From Candidatus Nitrohelix vancouverensis (GTDB lineage Bacteria; Nitrospinota; Nitrospinia; Nitrospinales; VA-1), in contig CP048620.1 in NCBI GenBank assembly GCA_015698305.1, positions 248,001 to 312,000 on the forward strand: 64,000 bases of DNA. Direction: 5' to 3'. The notes below the pieces were generated by a model. The model saw only the letters and a program-made list of their open reading frames with translations, made no database searches and had not been told where the DNA came from. Numbering within the stretch: the first letter of the stretch is position 1; each line of letters starts with the position of its first letter. Shown here in pieces: positions 9,334 through 17,864 of this stretch. The position numbers were made by a program, and so were the translations under genes.

Positions 9334-10149
9334 ATGACTGAATTTTCCGATTCCCACCCCTTTGCGGATCAATGTGGCGTTAAATCCCTTTTTAGATTTT
9401 ATAGAATCGGTAGAGAAGATTATCTCAGGCATTTGTTTATTGATAAAAAACTATATCACTCTCTTCCCTCTCAATTTAATGACCCATTCGAATGTAAGCC
9501 GCATTTCATTTGGCCTGAAAATGAGGAAAAGGTTCGCAAAATTAGACAGCACTTGGAGAATTTTTTTATAGGGAATGGGGAATCTGAAGCTAATGCTAAA
9601 AAATTAGCTGCCTCAAATATGAAAAACTTGGAATCTTTTCAGAATCAAATACAGAAGACGGCTCTAATAACGTATGGTGCTGTGAGAATCTGCAGTTTTA
9701 CCACTCGAAAAGAAAATCTCCTGTTTTGGTCGCATTATGCTGACTCGCATCGGGGATTTTGCGTGGAATTTGACGCCACTAAAATGCCGATAAAATTAGC
9801 ATATAAAGTTCAGTACAAAAACGAATATCCAGAATTTATTTTTCCAGCCCCTAGGGATGAAAATCTCTTCATTCCCGCGCTGGTCAAATCAAAAGATTGG
9901 GAATATGAAGAAGAATTCAGAATCATATTTGTCCCTGAATCAAGAAGGCTACCGCCTAATGATGGTGAGTCGTTAATTCTGGAGAGTAGTGTAATAAAGA
10001 ATATTTATTTTGGTTCAAATATGGATGAAGGCAAGAAAGGTCTAATAATTAAGCTCATCAAAGAGGGAAAATTAAACCCCGGCATTTGGAACTCTCGTTT
10101 AAGTAAGTCTACTTTTAGCCTTGAATTTGAGCCAATTCCCCAAAAGTAA
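9334..10149 (+). CDS. DUF2971 domain protein
   Basis: The 271-residue protein has the DUF2971 pattern: an N-terminal LFRFYRIGREDYLRHLF and LYHSLPSQFNDPFEC, a central RICSFTTRKENLLFWSHYAD followed by HRGFCVEFD, then ALVKSKDWEYEEEFRIIF. The family is scattered among bacteria and often found in mobile or defence-rich regions; its activity is unknown. It shares the AT-rich composition of the preceding gene. A strong terminator follows at 10322. Confidence 0.85.
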   Translation: MTEFSDSHPFADQCGVKSLFRFYRIGREDYLRHLFIDKKLYHSLPSQFNDPFECKPHFIWPENEEKVRKIRQHLENFFIGNGESEANAKKLAASNMKNLESFQNQIQKTALITYGAVRICSFTTRKENLLFWSHYADSHRGFCVEFDATKMPIKLAYKVQYKNEYPEFIFPAPRDENLFIPALVKSKDWEYEEEFRIIFVPESRRLPPNDGESLILESSVIKNIYFGSNMDEGKKGLIIKLIKEGKLNPGIWNSRLSKSTFSLEFEPIPQK

Positions 10150-10209
10150 TCCACTTCATAGCAATTCGCTAGGCAAGCAACTCCTGCAAGATAATTTCAA
10201 AGCCACCCT

Positions 10210-10347
10210 CACCTGTATCCTCTCCCTGAGGGAGAGGAGGGACTGCGTCCATGGGATAAAAGCAGGAAAATTTCCAATTGCGCCCAACGGGATTGATAAC
10301 AATACGAGTTTAGCGTTACGGCCCCAGCCACAGGCTGGGGGTTTTTT
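10210..10347. repeat. dispersed repeat copy at the right edge of the AT-rich island
   Basis: It contains the palindrome CTCTCCCTGAGGGAGAG (10219-10235), GGGATAAAAGCAGG, then CCAATTGCGCCCAACGGGAT as in the 5.4-kb copies, TTTAGCGTTACGGCC and a terminal GC hairpin. It sits between the DUF2971 gene and tRNA-Val, and with the copy at 8353 brackets the two-gene island. Confidence 0.75.
10322..10347 (+). terminator. rho-independent terminator within the repeat's right end
   Basis: Stem CCCCAGCC / GGCTGGGG with a 3-nt ACA loop, followed by G and six T. It should end transcription of the accessory genes just before the tRNA promoter. Confidence 0.85.
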
Positions 10348-10348
10348 C

Positions 10349-10376
10349 TTGACAATTTATAGACAGTGCATAAAAT
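10349..10376 (+). promoter_or_regulatory. sigma-70 type promoter for tRNA-Val
   Basis: TTGACA at 10349-10354, a 16-nt spacer, TAAAAT at 10371-10376; the predicted transcription start lies about 15 nt before the tRNA. It may also serve thrS downstream. Confidence 0.7.
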
Positions 10377-10398
10377 AGCGACATTCGTTTTATTTTTC

Positions 10399-10470
10399 AG
10401 GCACGTAGCTCAGGGGTAGAGTACTTGCTTGACATGCAAGGGGTCGGCGGTTCGAAACCGCCCGTGCCTA
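10399..10470 (+). tRNA. tRNA-Val (anticodon GAC)
   Basis: A full cloverleaf can be drawn: acceptor AGGCACG/CGTGCCT, D stem GCTC/GAGT, anticodon stem CTTGC/GCAAG with loop TTGACAT, 5-nt variable loop, T stem GGCGG/CCGCC with loop TTCGAAA, discriminator A. CCA is not encoded. It lies 136 nt upstream of thrS. Confidence 0.95.
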
Positions 10471-10606
10471 TTTTTTACTGGATTCTTTCAACGAATTTCC
10501 TCCGTGACGGACTCCCGGTCTTTCCTGGTTTTATCCCCTAGAAGACAGGTTGTAATGCGTTCCACCCCCTGACGGGATGCGAGTAGTGTGGGGAACTTAG
10601 ACTTTT

Positions 10607-12361
10607 ATGTCGCAGACTAAAGAAAAATACGATCTGGAGACGATCCGTCACAGCGCGGCGCATTTGATGGCGCAGGCGGTGAAGCAATTGTTTCCTGAGA
10701 CCAAGGTCACCATCGGCCCGGTCATTGAAGACGGTTTCTATTACGATTTTTATCGTGAAGAACCCTTCGTTCCCGAAGATATCGAGAAGATCGAGAAGCG
10801 CATGCAGGAGATCGTCAAGCAGGGTCTGACGATCACCCGCCAGGAGATCCCGCGCAACGATGCGGTCAAGATGTTTGGCGACATGGACGAATCGTTCAAA
10901 AAAGAAATCATCGAGGGCATCGACGAGTCGCAGACCATCACTTTATATTCGCAGGGCGATTTCACCGATCTGTGTCGCGGGCCGCATGTCGGCTCCACCG
11001 CAGACATTCCGGCGTTCAAGCTCCTGCACACCTCCGCCGCTTACTGGCGCGGGGATGAGCGCAACCCGGTGTTGCAACGCATTTACGGAACCGCATGGGA
11101 TTCCCCCAAGGAACTGCGGTCTTATCTGGCGCGGCTGGAAGAGGCGAAGAAGCGCGACCACCGCAAGCTGGGCAAGGAACTGGATTTATTCACCATGACC
11201 GACGAGGTGGGGCCGGGCCTCATCCTGTGGCACCCGAAGGGCGCGCGCGTTCGTTACATCATGGAGGAATTCTGGAAACAGGAGCATTACAAGAACGGTT
11301 ACGAATTGGTGTACACGCCGCACGCGGCGCGGGTTGATTTATGGAAAACCAGCGGGCATATGGATTTCTATAAGGAGAACATTTTCTCGCCGATGGACGT
11401 GGAGGGACGCGAGTATGTCCTGAAACCGATGAACTGTCCGTTCCATATCAAAATTTACGAGAGCCGATTACGCAGTTATCGCGATCTGCCGATTCGCTTC
11501 GCCGAGCTGGGCACGGTGTACCGTTACGAGCGTTCCGGCGTTTTGCATGGTTTACTGCGCGTGCGCGGATTCACCCAGGACGACGCGCATCTGTTCTGCC
11601 GTCCCAATCAGCTGGAAGCGGAAATTTCGAAGGTTCTCGACTTCATCATGTTCGTATTGAAGTCCTTCGGATTTCATGAACACAAGGTTTATCTGAGCAC
11701 GCGACCCGACAAATTTGTCGGCGAGGAGTCGGACTGGGAAGACGCGACAAACGCTCTCGAAGCGGCGCTCAAGTCAACGAATACAGAATACGAAGTCGAT
11801 CCCGGCGAGGGTGTTTTCTACGGCCCGAAGATCGACATCAAGATCAAGGACAGTCTCAATCGTTTCTGGCAGGTCTCCACCGTACAGGTGGATTTCAACC
11901 TGCCGCAACGTTTTGACATCCATTATATCGAAGAAGACGGCAAGAAACGTCAGCCGATCATGATCCACCGCGCCCTGATGGGTTCGCTGGAACGCTTCTT
12001 CGGTTGTTTGATCGAACATTATGCAGGCGCCTTTCCAATCTGGCTGGCTCCGGTTCAGGTGATCTTGCTGGCGATCACCGACGATAACCACGCTTACGCC
12101 GAAGAAGTGGCGCAAAAACTGGAAAAAGAAGGCATTCGCGTCGAAAAAGACTTGCGAAACGAAAAGATTGGGTTCAAAATCAGAGAGGCCCAAATGCAAA
12201 AAATTCCTTATATGCTGGTTCTGGGAGGCAAGGAAGCCGAAAGCAAGACGCTTGCGGTTCGCAAACGCCGTTCCAAAGAAACCGCGACGATGTCATATGA
12301 AGAATTTTTGGACTTGCTGAAAAAGGAAATTGCGGATAAAACCATCGACACAGAGAATTGA
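10607..12361 (+). CDS. thrS: threonyl-tRNA synthetase lacking the N-terminal TGS domain
   Basis: ThrRS charges tRNA-Thr. The 584-residue protein starts only 15 residues before the editing-domain HSAAH motif (residues 16-20), so the roughly 60-residue TGS (N1) domain of the E. coli type is absent; an in-frame TAG lies 9 nt upstream of the ATG, which excludes a longer frame. The editing domain (with CRGPHV), the class II catalytic core with MNCPFH (zinc Cys near residue 277), YRYERSGVLHGLLRVRGF and QDDAHLFC, and the anticodon-binding tail are all present. It leads the thrS-infC-rpmI-rplT-pheS cluster. Confidence 0.95.
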   Translation: MSQTKEKYDLETIRHSAAHLMAQAVKQLFPETKVTIGPVIEDGFYYDFYREEPFVPEDIEKIEKRMQEIVKQGLTITRQEIPRNDAVKMFGDMDESFKKEIIEGIDESQTITLYSQGDFTDLCRGPHVGSTADIPAFKLLHTSAAYWRGDERNPVLQRIYGTAWDSPKELRSYLARLEEAKKRDHRKLGKELDLFTMTDEVGPGLILWHPKGARVRYIMEEFWKQEHYKNGYELVYTPHAARVDLWKTSGHMDFYKENIFSPMDVEGREYVLKPMNCPFHIKIYESRLRSYRDLPIRFAELGTVYRYERSGVLHGLLRVRGFTQDDAHLFCRPNQLEAEISKVLDFIMFVLKSFGFHEHKVYLSTRPDKFVGEESDWEDATNALEAALKSTNTEYEVDPGEGVFYGPKIDIKIKDSLNRFWQVSTVQVDFNLPQRFDIHYIEEDGKKRQPIMIHRALMGSLERFFGCLIEHYAGAFPIWLAPVQVILLAITDDNHAYAEEVAQKLEKEGIRVEKDLRNEKIGFKIREAQMQKIPYMLVLGGKEAESKTLAVRKRRSKETATMSYEEFLDLLKKEIADKTIDTEN

Positions 12362-12428
12362 GTCGTTGAGCCTTTTGTAGTTTTCAGGCCCCGTTAATTT
12401 TGTCAACAATGAATAGGAGATTCCTCTA

Positions 12429-12947
12429 ATTAACAAAAAGCAACGCGTTAACCAGATGATTCGCGCACGGGAAGTAAGCGTGATCGCCGAAAACGGCGAT
12501 CCAATGGGGACCATGTCGGTGCCCGATGCTTTGAACTTGGCTAAAGAACACGAGATGGACCTGGTGGAAGTGGCGCCCAACGCCGTACCGCCTGTGTGCA
12601 GGATCATGGACTACGGCAAATTCAAGTACCGGCAAAGCAAACGCGCCCACGAGGCCAAGAAGAACCAGAAAATCATTCACGTCAAGGAAGTCAAATTCAG
12701 ACCCACGACGGATGAGCACGACTTCGATTTCAAGCTGAAACACGTCAAACGTTTCATCGAAGGCGGAGACAAGGCGAAAGTGGTTATCTTCTTCCGGGGT
12801 CGGGAAATTGTGCATCGAGATATGGGCGAACAGGTTCTCAAGAGAATCGTTCAGGAAACAGAGGAAATCGCCCTCGTCGAGCAGTCATCCAAGCAAGAAG
12901 GCAGAACGCTGGTGATGATTCTCGCGCCAAAGGTTAAGAAAAAATAA
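12429..12947 (+). CDS. infC: translation initiation factor IF-3, AUU start
   Basis: IF-3 binds the 30S subunit and checks start codons. The true N-terminus [12 protein letters not shown] is conserved in the family but lies upstream of the first ATG (12456). Read back in frame, it begins at an ATT codon at 12429-12431, with an AGGAG at 12415-12419, 9 nt away, and an in-frame TAG at 12414. The AUU start fits the E. coli infC case, where IF-3 represses its own translation by rejecting AUU. The product is 172 residues, with the IF3-N domain, linker helix and IF3-C domain ([12 protein letters not shown]). Confidence 0.93.
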   Translation: MNKKQRVNQMIRAREVSVIAENGDPMGTMSVPDALNLAKEHEMDLVEVAPNAVPPVCRIMDYGKFKYRQSKRAHEAKKNQKIIHVKEVKFRPTTDEHDFDFKLKHVKRFIEGGDKAKVVIFFRGREIVHRDMGEQVLKRIVQETEEIALVEQSSKQEGRTLVMILAPKVKKK

Positions 12948-12985
12948 ATTCACGGTCAATACGATTCACGAAGGGAAAGGGAGTC

Positions 12986-13180
12986 ATGCCAAAAATCAAA
13001 ACGAACAAAAGCGCGGCGAAACGCTTCAAGCGGACGGGAACCGGCAAGATCAAACGCAACCATGCGTTCACGAGCCACATCCTGACCAGCAAGTCCACCA
13101 AGCGCAAACGAAATCTTAGAAAAACAGACACCCTCTGCGCAGGCGACGCCAAACGCATCGCGCGGATCATGCCCTATTAG
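12986..13180 (+). CDS. rpmI: 50S ribosomal protein L35
   Basis: This 64-residue, very basic protein starts [20 protein letters not shown], the standard bL35 N-terminus, and ends in KRIARIMPY. It lies 38 nt after infC, with a GAAGGGAAAGGGAG ribosome-binding region. In related operons L20 binds the leader of rpmI to control both genes; no such structure was tested here. Confidence 0.97.
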   Translation: MPKIKTNKSAAKRFKRTGTGKIKRNHAFTSHILTSKSTKRKRNLRKTDTLCAGDAKRIARIMPY

Positions 13181-13234
13181 TTTTTAGGGACAAACGCACA
13201 ACGAAGTCAAACGACTCCATAGGAGATAGACACA

Positions 13235-13600
13235 ATGGCCCGAGCAGTTAACGGAACAATATCAAGACGACGACGGAAAAAGGTACTCGCCCTCGCCAAA
13301 GGCTTTCGCGGCATGCGGAGCAAAAACTACCGCAAAGCTAAAGAAGCGGTTTGCAAGGCGCTGAGCTATGCCTATCGCGATCGACGCGCCAAAAAACGCG
13401 ATTTTCGCCGCTTGTGGGTGGCTCGAATCAACGCGGCGGTACGCGCGGAAGGTCTCACTTACAGCAAGTTCATGCACGGTTTGAAGAAAGCCAACATCGA
13501 GCTGGATCGAAAAATTCTTTCCAACATGGCGATTGAAAATCAGGAATCTTTCCGCGCTCTGATGAAGACCGCGCGCGAACAACTGGAAGCGGCCTCCTAA
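13235..13600 (+). CDS. rplT: 50S ribosomal protein L20
   Basis: The 121-residue basic protein has the bL20 pattern: [20 protein letters not shown], then [40 protein letters not shown] and a globular C-terminus. It is needed for early 50S assembly and acts as an autorepressor in the infC-rpmI-rplT operon of many bacteria. A GGAG lies shortly before the start. Confidence 0.97.
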   Translation: MARAVNGTISRRRRKKVLALAKGFRGMRSKNYRKAKEAVCKALSYAYRDRRAKKRDFRRLWVARINAAVRAEGLTYSKFMHGLKKANIELDRKILSNMAIENQESFRALMKTAREQLEAAS

Positions 13601-13645
13601 GCCCTTCCCGGGTTCGATTCGAACTCTGTCGGGCCTCCCGCTTCT

Positions 13646-14659
13646 ATGATTGAAACTATCGACACGATTCGCAGGGAGTTCGACTCCCAGATCGATTCCG
13701 TCGCCTCCAGCGAAAGCCACCAACGCCTTCGAGCCGATTTCATCGGCAAAAAAGGCGCGGTGTCCCAGGCGATGAAAGACCTCCGCTCTCTTTCCCCCGA
13801 GGAAAAACGAGCGGTCGGCAAACCCCTCAACGATTTAAAAGTCTACATCGAAACGCGGCTCAAGGAAGCCGCCGATCGACTCGACTCGCAAGGCGGGAAC
13901 GCTCGCGAAGAAACTTTCGACCACACGATTCCCGGTCGACGCGCGCCGCAAGGCTCCATTCACCCCGTGACTCAGGTCATGGAAGAAATCATTTCCATCT
14001 TCTTCAGCCTGGGATTCAGCGTTGAAGAAGGCCCGCAGATCGAAACCGACTATTATAATTTTGAAGCGCTGAATATTCCGAAAGACCACCCGGCGCGCGA
14101 CATGCAAGACACCTTCTATGTGGAAGACGGCGCCGTTTTGCGCACGCACACCTCCCCGGTGCAAATTCATGTCATGGAGAAGCGCCAGCCGCCGCTCCGC
14201 ATCATCGCCCCCGGCAAGGTCTACCGATGCGATTCCGACGTGTCGCACACGCCCATGTTTCACCAGATCGAAGGCCTGATGGTGGACAAGAACGTTTCGT
14301 TCAGCAATCTCAAAGGCGTCATGGATCTGTTTCTGCATCGCGTTTTCGGCGAGAACACCAAGGTACAGTTTCGCCCCAGTTTTTTCCCTTTCACCTGCCC
14401 CAGCGCAGAAGTCGACATTCAATGCGTGATGTGCGGCGGCAAAGGATGCCGCGTCTGCTCGCAAACCGGCTGGATCGAAATTCTCGGCGCAGGAATGGTC
14501 GACCCTGCGGTATTCAAAGCCGTCGAATACGATCCCGAACAATGGACGGGCTTCGCCTTCGGCTTGGGAATCGAGCGCATCGCCATGCTCAAATACGGCA
14601 TCAATGACATCCGCTTGTTCTTCGAAAACGACCTCAGGTTCCTCAAACAATTTTCATAA
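13646..14659 (+). CDS. pheS: phenylalanyl-tRNA synthetase alpha subunit
   Basis: The 337-residue alpha subunit has an N-terminal coiled-coil arm (residues 1-90) and a class II catalytic core: VEEGPQIETDYYNFEALNIP, the THTSPVQI motif, FHQIEGLMVD and FAFGLGIERIAMLKYGI. It acts with the beta subunit PheT as an alpha2-beta2 enzyme. pheT does not follow; the next 395 nt hold no gene and then an unrelated exported protein starts on the same strand. The beta subunit must be elsewhere in the genome. Confidence 0.96.
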   Translation: MIETIDTIRREFDSQIDSVASSESHQRLRADFIGKKGAVSQAMKDLRSLSPEEKRAVGKPLNDLKVYIETRLKEAADRLDSQGGNAREETFDHTIPGRRAPQGSIHPVTQVMEEIISIFFSLGFSVEEGPQIETDYYNFEALNIPKDHPARDMQDTFYVEDGAVLRTHTSPVQIHVMEKRQPPLRIIAPGKVYRCDSDVSHTPMFHQIEGLMVDKNVSFSNLKGVMDLFLHRVFGENTKVQFRPSFFPFTCPSAEVDIQCVMCGGKGCRVCSQTGWIEILGAGMVDPAVFKAVEYDPEQWTGFAFGLGIERIAMLKYGINDIRLFFENDLRFLKQFS

Positions 14660-15054
14660 GAGTTCCTCGCCGAAGAACGCACTCTCAGGCGTTCGAAAAC
14701 AAGGCGCGACCCGCTCGCCTCTGTCATAAGCGATCCCGCTTTCTGCTCCAAAATTATCAGACAATCTCTTAGTTCTCAGAGCAAAAAAGCCTTGTCCCCA
14801 TCCGCATTTACATTTATCCTCTGAACGTTCCGTTGCAAGCAATTCAAAAGCGGCAACGCTTGGGTAAAAGCCATTGACATGAAAATACCGAAACGTATAA
14901 TCAACGGCTTATACTCGAATTAGTAACACCTGTTCTGCCTCCAAAACTATTTGGGACACGACGCAGTTTTGATTTGGAACGCCTCAGACAAACAAGCGTT
15001 CCAAATCAAAACTACGCCAAGGCAGAGACCGCTATACGATACTGAACTATTCAT
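14660..15054. other. non-coding stretch after pheS
   Basis: About 395 nt without a convincing gene. It holds one notable 18-bp inverted repeat (listed separately). No terminator with a T run and no remnant of pheT was seen. Confidence 0.6.
14965..15013. repeat. 18-bp perfect inverted repeat
   Basis: Left arm AGTTTTGATTTGGAACGC (14965-14982), 13-nt spacer, right arm GCGTTCCAAATCAAAACT (14996-15013). As RNA it would form a long stable hairpin. No T run follows, so it is not a standard terminator; it lies about 55 nt before the NHL-repeat gene and may shape that mRNA's 5' end. Confidence 0.85.
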
Positions 15055-15069
15055 ATGAATGAGGTAAGT

Positions 15070-17259
15070 ATGCTTTCTCTTCGATTCAAACATTTATCCA
15101 GTTTCATTTTGCTTTTTCTGTTTCTGCTCCCCTCCGCTGTATTTGCCAAAAATAGTTTGAAATTTGAAAAAATTCAGGCCACCAAGGCGGCGATCTCTTT
15201 GGTCGACGGCATCACGGTCGACCAAAAAGGCAATATCTATATCGCCATGAGGGATCACAACCTGATCAGCCGTATCGACAAGAACGGAGTCATGACTCCC
15301 GTTGCCGGTAGCGGCGAATCCGGCTATTACGGCGATGGCGGACCCGCGCTGAAAGCGAAGCTCAAAGTGCCCGCCAATCTTGCCATCTCGCCCGACGGAG
15401 AACTCTACATCGCCGACCGGGAGAACCATCGAGTGCGCAAGGTCGACTCGAAAGGAATCATCACCACCGTTGCGGGTAATGGAACCGCAGGCTTCAGCGG
15501 CGACGGCGGACCGGCCAACATGGCCTCTCTCGATCTGCCCTCGGGCCTGACCTTCGACAGCAAAGGCAATCTGTACATCGCCGACCGCTCCAACAACCGC
15601 ATCCGAAAAGTCGATTCCAAAGGCATCATCCAGACCGTAGTCGGAACCGGCGAGCCAGACTTTAAAGGCGATGCCGGACCGGCGCTGGAAGCTCATATCA
15701 ACAAGCCTTTCGGCATCCATATGGATAAGAAAGGCAATTTGTACATTGCAGATCGCGGCAACAACCGAATCCGCAAGGTAACGCCGAGCGGCATCATCAT
15801 GACCGTTGGCGGCGACGGCGGCTTCTTTTTCATGGGCGATAACGGACCGGCCTACCGGGCCAGCATCGCCCATCCCACGGACGTCACCGTCGACGACCAG
15901 GGCAATGTGTACGTCGCCGACTGGAACAACAACCGTATCCGCATCATCGACCCGCAAGGAATGATCCGCACCATCGCAGGAACCGGCCAGCAGGATTACA
16001 ACGGCGACTCGGAACTGGCGCGCGAAACCAACCTGCACCTGCCCTTCGGCGTGGAAATGGAAAAGGACGGGAAATTGCTGGTCGTCGACCGATCGAATTA
16101 TCGCATTCGACGCATCGACCCCAAGACCGGAAAAGTTGAAACCGTCGCCGGAACCGGCGTCAAACTCTTCGGCGGCGACGGCGGCCCCGCCGCTGGCGGG
16201 CGTTTGAATTTTCCTCACGGCATGGCCGTCGACGATAAAGACAATCTCATCTTTTCTGACAAGGGTCATTTCCGAATCCGGCAGATCAGCTCGGAAGGCA
16301 TCATCAGCACCATCGCCGGCAATGGCATTCGCGGTAATGTCGGCGATGGCATCCCTGCTCTGGACGCCAATCTGTACGGCGTGTCCTCGCTGGTCATCAA
16401 TCCTCAAAAAGAGATCGTATTTTTGAGTCCCAGCGGATTTGTCAGCATCATCCGCAAAATCGACGCCAAGGGCATCATTCATATGATGATCGACACCGGA
16501 GAGGAAGCCTATTTAAAATCCATCCAGGATTATGAATACAAGGGACGCTCCGCTGGCAGCAAGATCGAATCGATCACCCAGTTTTCCGATCTCGCTTACG
16601 ACAGCAAGGGCAATCTTTACATCCCGGATCGCATCAATCATCAGATCAGAAAAATGGATCCTTCGGGCGCCATCACCACCGTCGCGGGAACCGGCTCTTC
16701 AGATTATAACGGCGACGGCGGACCCGCTACCGAAGCGGATTTTCGCGACCCACTGGCGCTCACACTGGACAAGGACGATAACATTTATATCGCCGACGCC
16801 GCCAACAACCGTATCCGCAAAATCGACACCAAAGGCATCATCAGCACCATTGCCGGAACGGGAGATCACGAGGACCACGGCGACGGCGGACCCGCGTTGA
16901 AAGCTGGCATCCGATCCATGGATGATTTGCTTTTCAGCCCCTCCGGCGAGCTTTACATCGTAGAAACCAACACCCACCGGATAAGAAAAATCAATAAAGA
17001 CGGAACCATTGCAACCGTCGCCGGAACCGGCTACGGCGGATTCCATGGCGATGGCGGACCCGCCACCAAGGCCATGCTCAAAAGCCCGGCCGCAATTGCC
17101 TTTGACTCCAAAGGCAATTTCTATATTTCGGATATGGGCAACAATCGAATCCGTAAAGTAGACGCGAAGGGCATCATCACAACCTACGCCGGAACCGGCG
17201 TGGTCGGGTGGGGCCAGGAAGGCGAAAGCGTGGAAATTTATGTGCAGAATTTTCCATAA
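15070..17259 (+). CDS. exported NHL-repeat beta-propeller protein
   Basis: A signal peptide (FILLFLFLLPSAVFA) leads about 700 residues of NHL repeats, each about 55 residues long. The repeat pattern is GDGGPA, a few residues, LxxPxGLAxDxxGNLYIAD, then NNRIRKVD and GIITTVAGTG; about ten GDGGPA-like turns are visible. NHL propellers bind proteins or ligands; here the protein is probably periplasmic or secreted with two propellers. An ATG at 15055 is in frame, but the ATG at 15070 has a GAGG just before it and gives a cleaner signal peptide. The repetitive DNA may recombine. Confidence 0.85.
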   Translation: MLSLRFKHLSSFILLFLFLLPSAVFAKNSLKFEKIQATKAAISLVDGITVDQKGNIYIAMRDHNLISRIDKNGVMTPVAGSGESGYYGDGGPALKAKLKVPANLAISPDGELYIADRENHRVRKVDSKGIITTVAGNGTAGFSGDGGPANMASLDLPSGLTFDSKGNLYIADRSNNRIRKVDSKGIIQTVVGTGEPDFKGDAGPALEAHINKPFGIHMDKKGNLYIADRGNNRIRKVTPSGIIMTVGGDGGFFFMGDNGPAYRASIAHPTDVTVDDQGNVYVADWNNNRIRIIDPQGMIRTIAGTGQQDYNGDSELARETNLHLPFGVEMEKDGKLLVVDRSNYRIRRIDPKTGKVETVAGTGVKLFGGDGGPAAGGRLNFPHGMAVDDKDNLIFSDKGHFRIRQISSEGIISTIAGNGIRGNVGDGIPALDANLYGVSSLVINPQKEIVFLSPSGFVSIIRKIDAKGIIHMMIDTGEEAYLKSIQDYEYKGRSAGSKIESITQFSDLAYDSKGNLYIPDRINHQIRKMDPSGAITTVAGTGSSDYNGDGGPATEADFRDPLALTLDKDDNIYIADAANNRIRKIDTKGIISTIAGTGDHEDHGDGGPALKAGIRSMDDLLFSPSGELYIVETNTHRIRKINKDGTIATVAGTGYGGFHGDGGPATKAMLKSPAAIAFDSKGNFYISDMGNNRIRKVDAKGIITTYAGTGVVGWGQEGESVEIYVQNFP

Positions 17260-17317
17260 ACCGCCCCCTTTCTTTCAAAAACAAATTCAAATAACTATAG
17301 AACGCGGAGATTCAATA

Positions 17318-17830
17318 ATGAGCACATTCAAATCATTTTTCGTTGCGGTTCTTGGAGCCGGACTGTTTCTGACCGGCGCCTCGGTCGCCAACGCCGCAGA
17401 TACCAATACTCTCGCTGATGTACTGAAAAAAGTAGACGCTATCGTCTGTAAAAAACCGGAAAATCTTTCGCAGTTTTACGCATCCGAACACGTGATTCTT
17501 CAGGATCACAAACGCGCCCTGCTCAAACACCGGATCGAAGATTATCGCCAAATGATATCCGAAATGCGCGACGTTAAATGTGAAATTCAGCGAACCGTGT
17601 TCACCGGTCATGTCGATGACCGTGTGGGCTACCTCGTTGTCGATGAAACCAGCAACGTCACCTCTGCAAGCACCGACACCGAAGACCGACAACACAGCAT
17701 TTGCAATTACGCTTTCGTCAAGGAAGGCGGTTCATGGAAGGTCTCTCTGGAACACTGTTCCAGCATGCCGGACTACACCATCCGCCCTGGCGAAGACGCG
17801 CATTATTATTATCACAACCCCATTTACTGA
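17318..17830 (+). CDS. small exported protein, possibly NTF2/SnoaL-like
   Basis: The start was set at the ATG of MSTFKSFFVAVLGAG, preceded by GCGGAGA; the frame is open further up but that part overlaps the NHL gene. The 170-residue product has a signal peptide ending ASVANAAD. The mature part (helix, then strands with CEIQRTVFTGHVDDRVGYLVVD-like alternation and a final AFVKEGGSWKVSLEHC) resembles the cone fold of NTF2-like proteins, a weak structural guess. It lies 58 nt after the NHL gene and may be co-expressed. Confidence 0.7.
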   Translation: MSTFKSFFVAVLGAGLFLTGASVANAADTNTLADVLKKVDAIVCKKPENLSQFYASEHVILQDHKRALLKHRIEDYRQMISEMRDVKCEIQRTVFTGHVDDRVGYLVVDETSNVTSASTDTEDRQHSICNYAFVKEGGSWKVSLEHCSSMPDYTIRPGEDAHYYYHNPIY

Positions 17831-17864
17831 ACAGTAACGGGCTTTGATTTAAACTAACGCCCCA

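Noticed and set aside
10471-10606. Possible T-box or other riboswitch in the thrS leader
   Set aside because: No T-box core sequence (AGGGTGGAACCGCG-like) or terminator/antiterminator pair could be seen.
15094-16482. Long antisense frame (462 codons) within the NHL-repeat gene
   Set aside because: Its regularity comes from the repeated sense codons; no start signal or family fits.
15070-17259. Repeats considered as a CRISPR-like or satellite array
   Set aside because: They are in-frame coding NHL units with diverged DNA, not short identical repeats with spacers.
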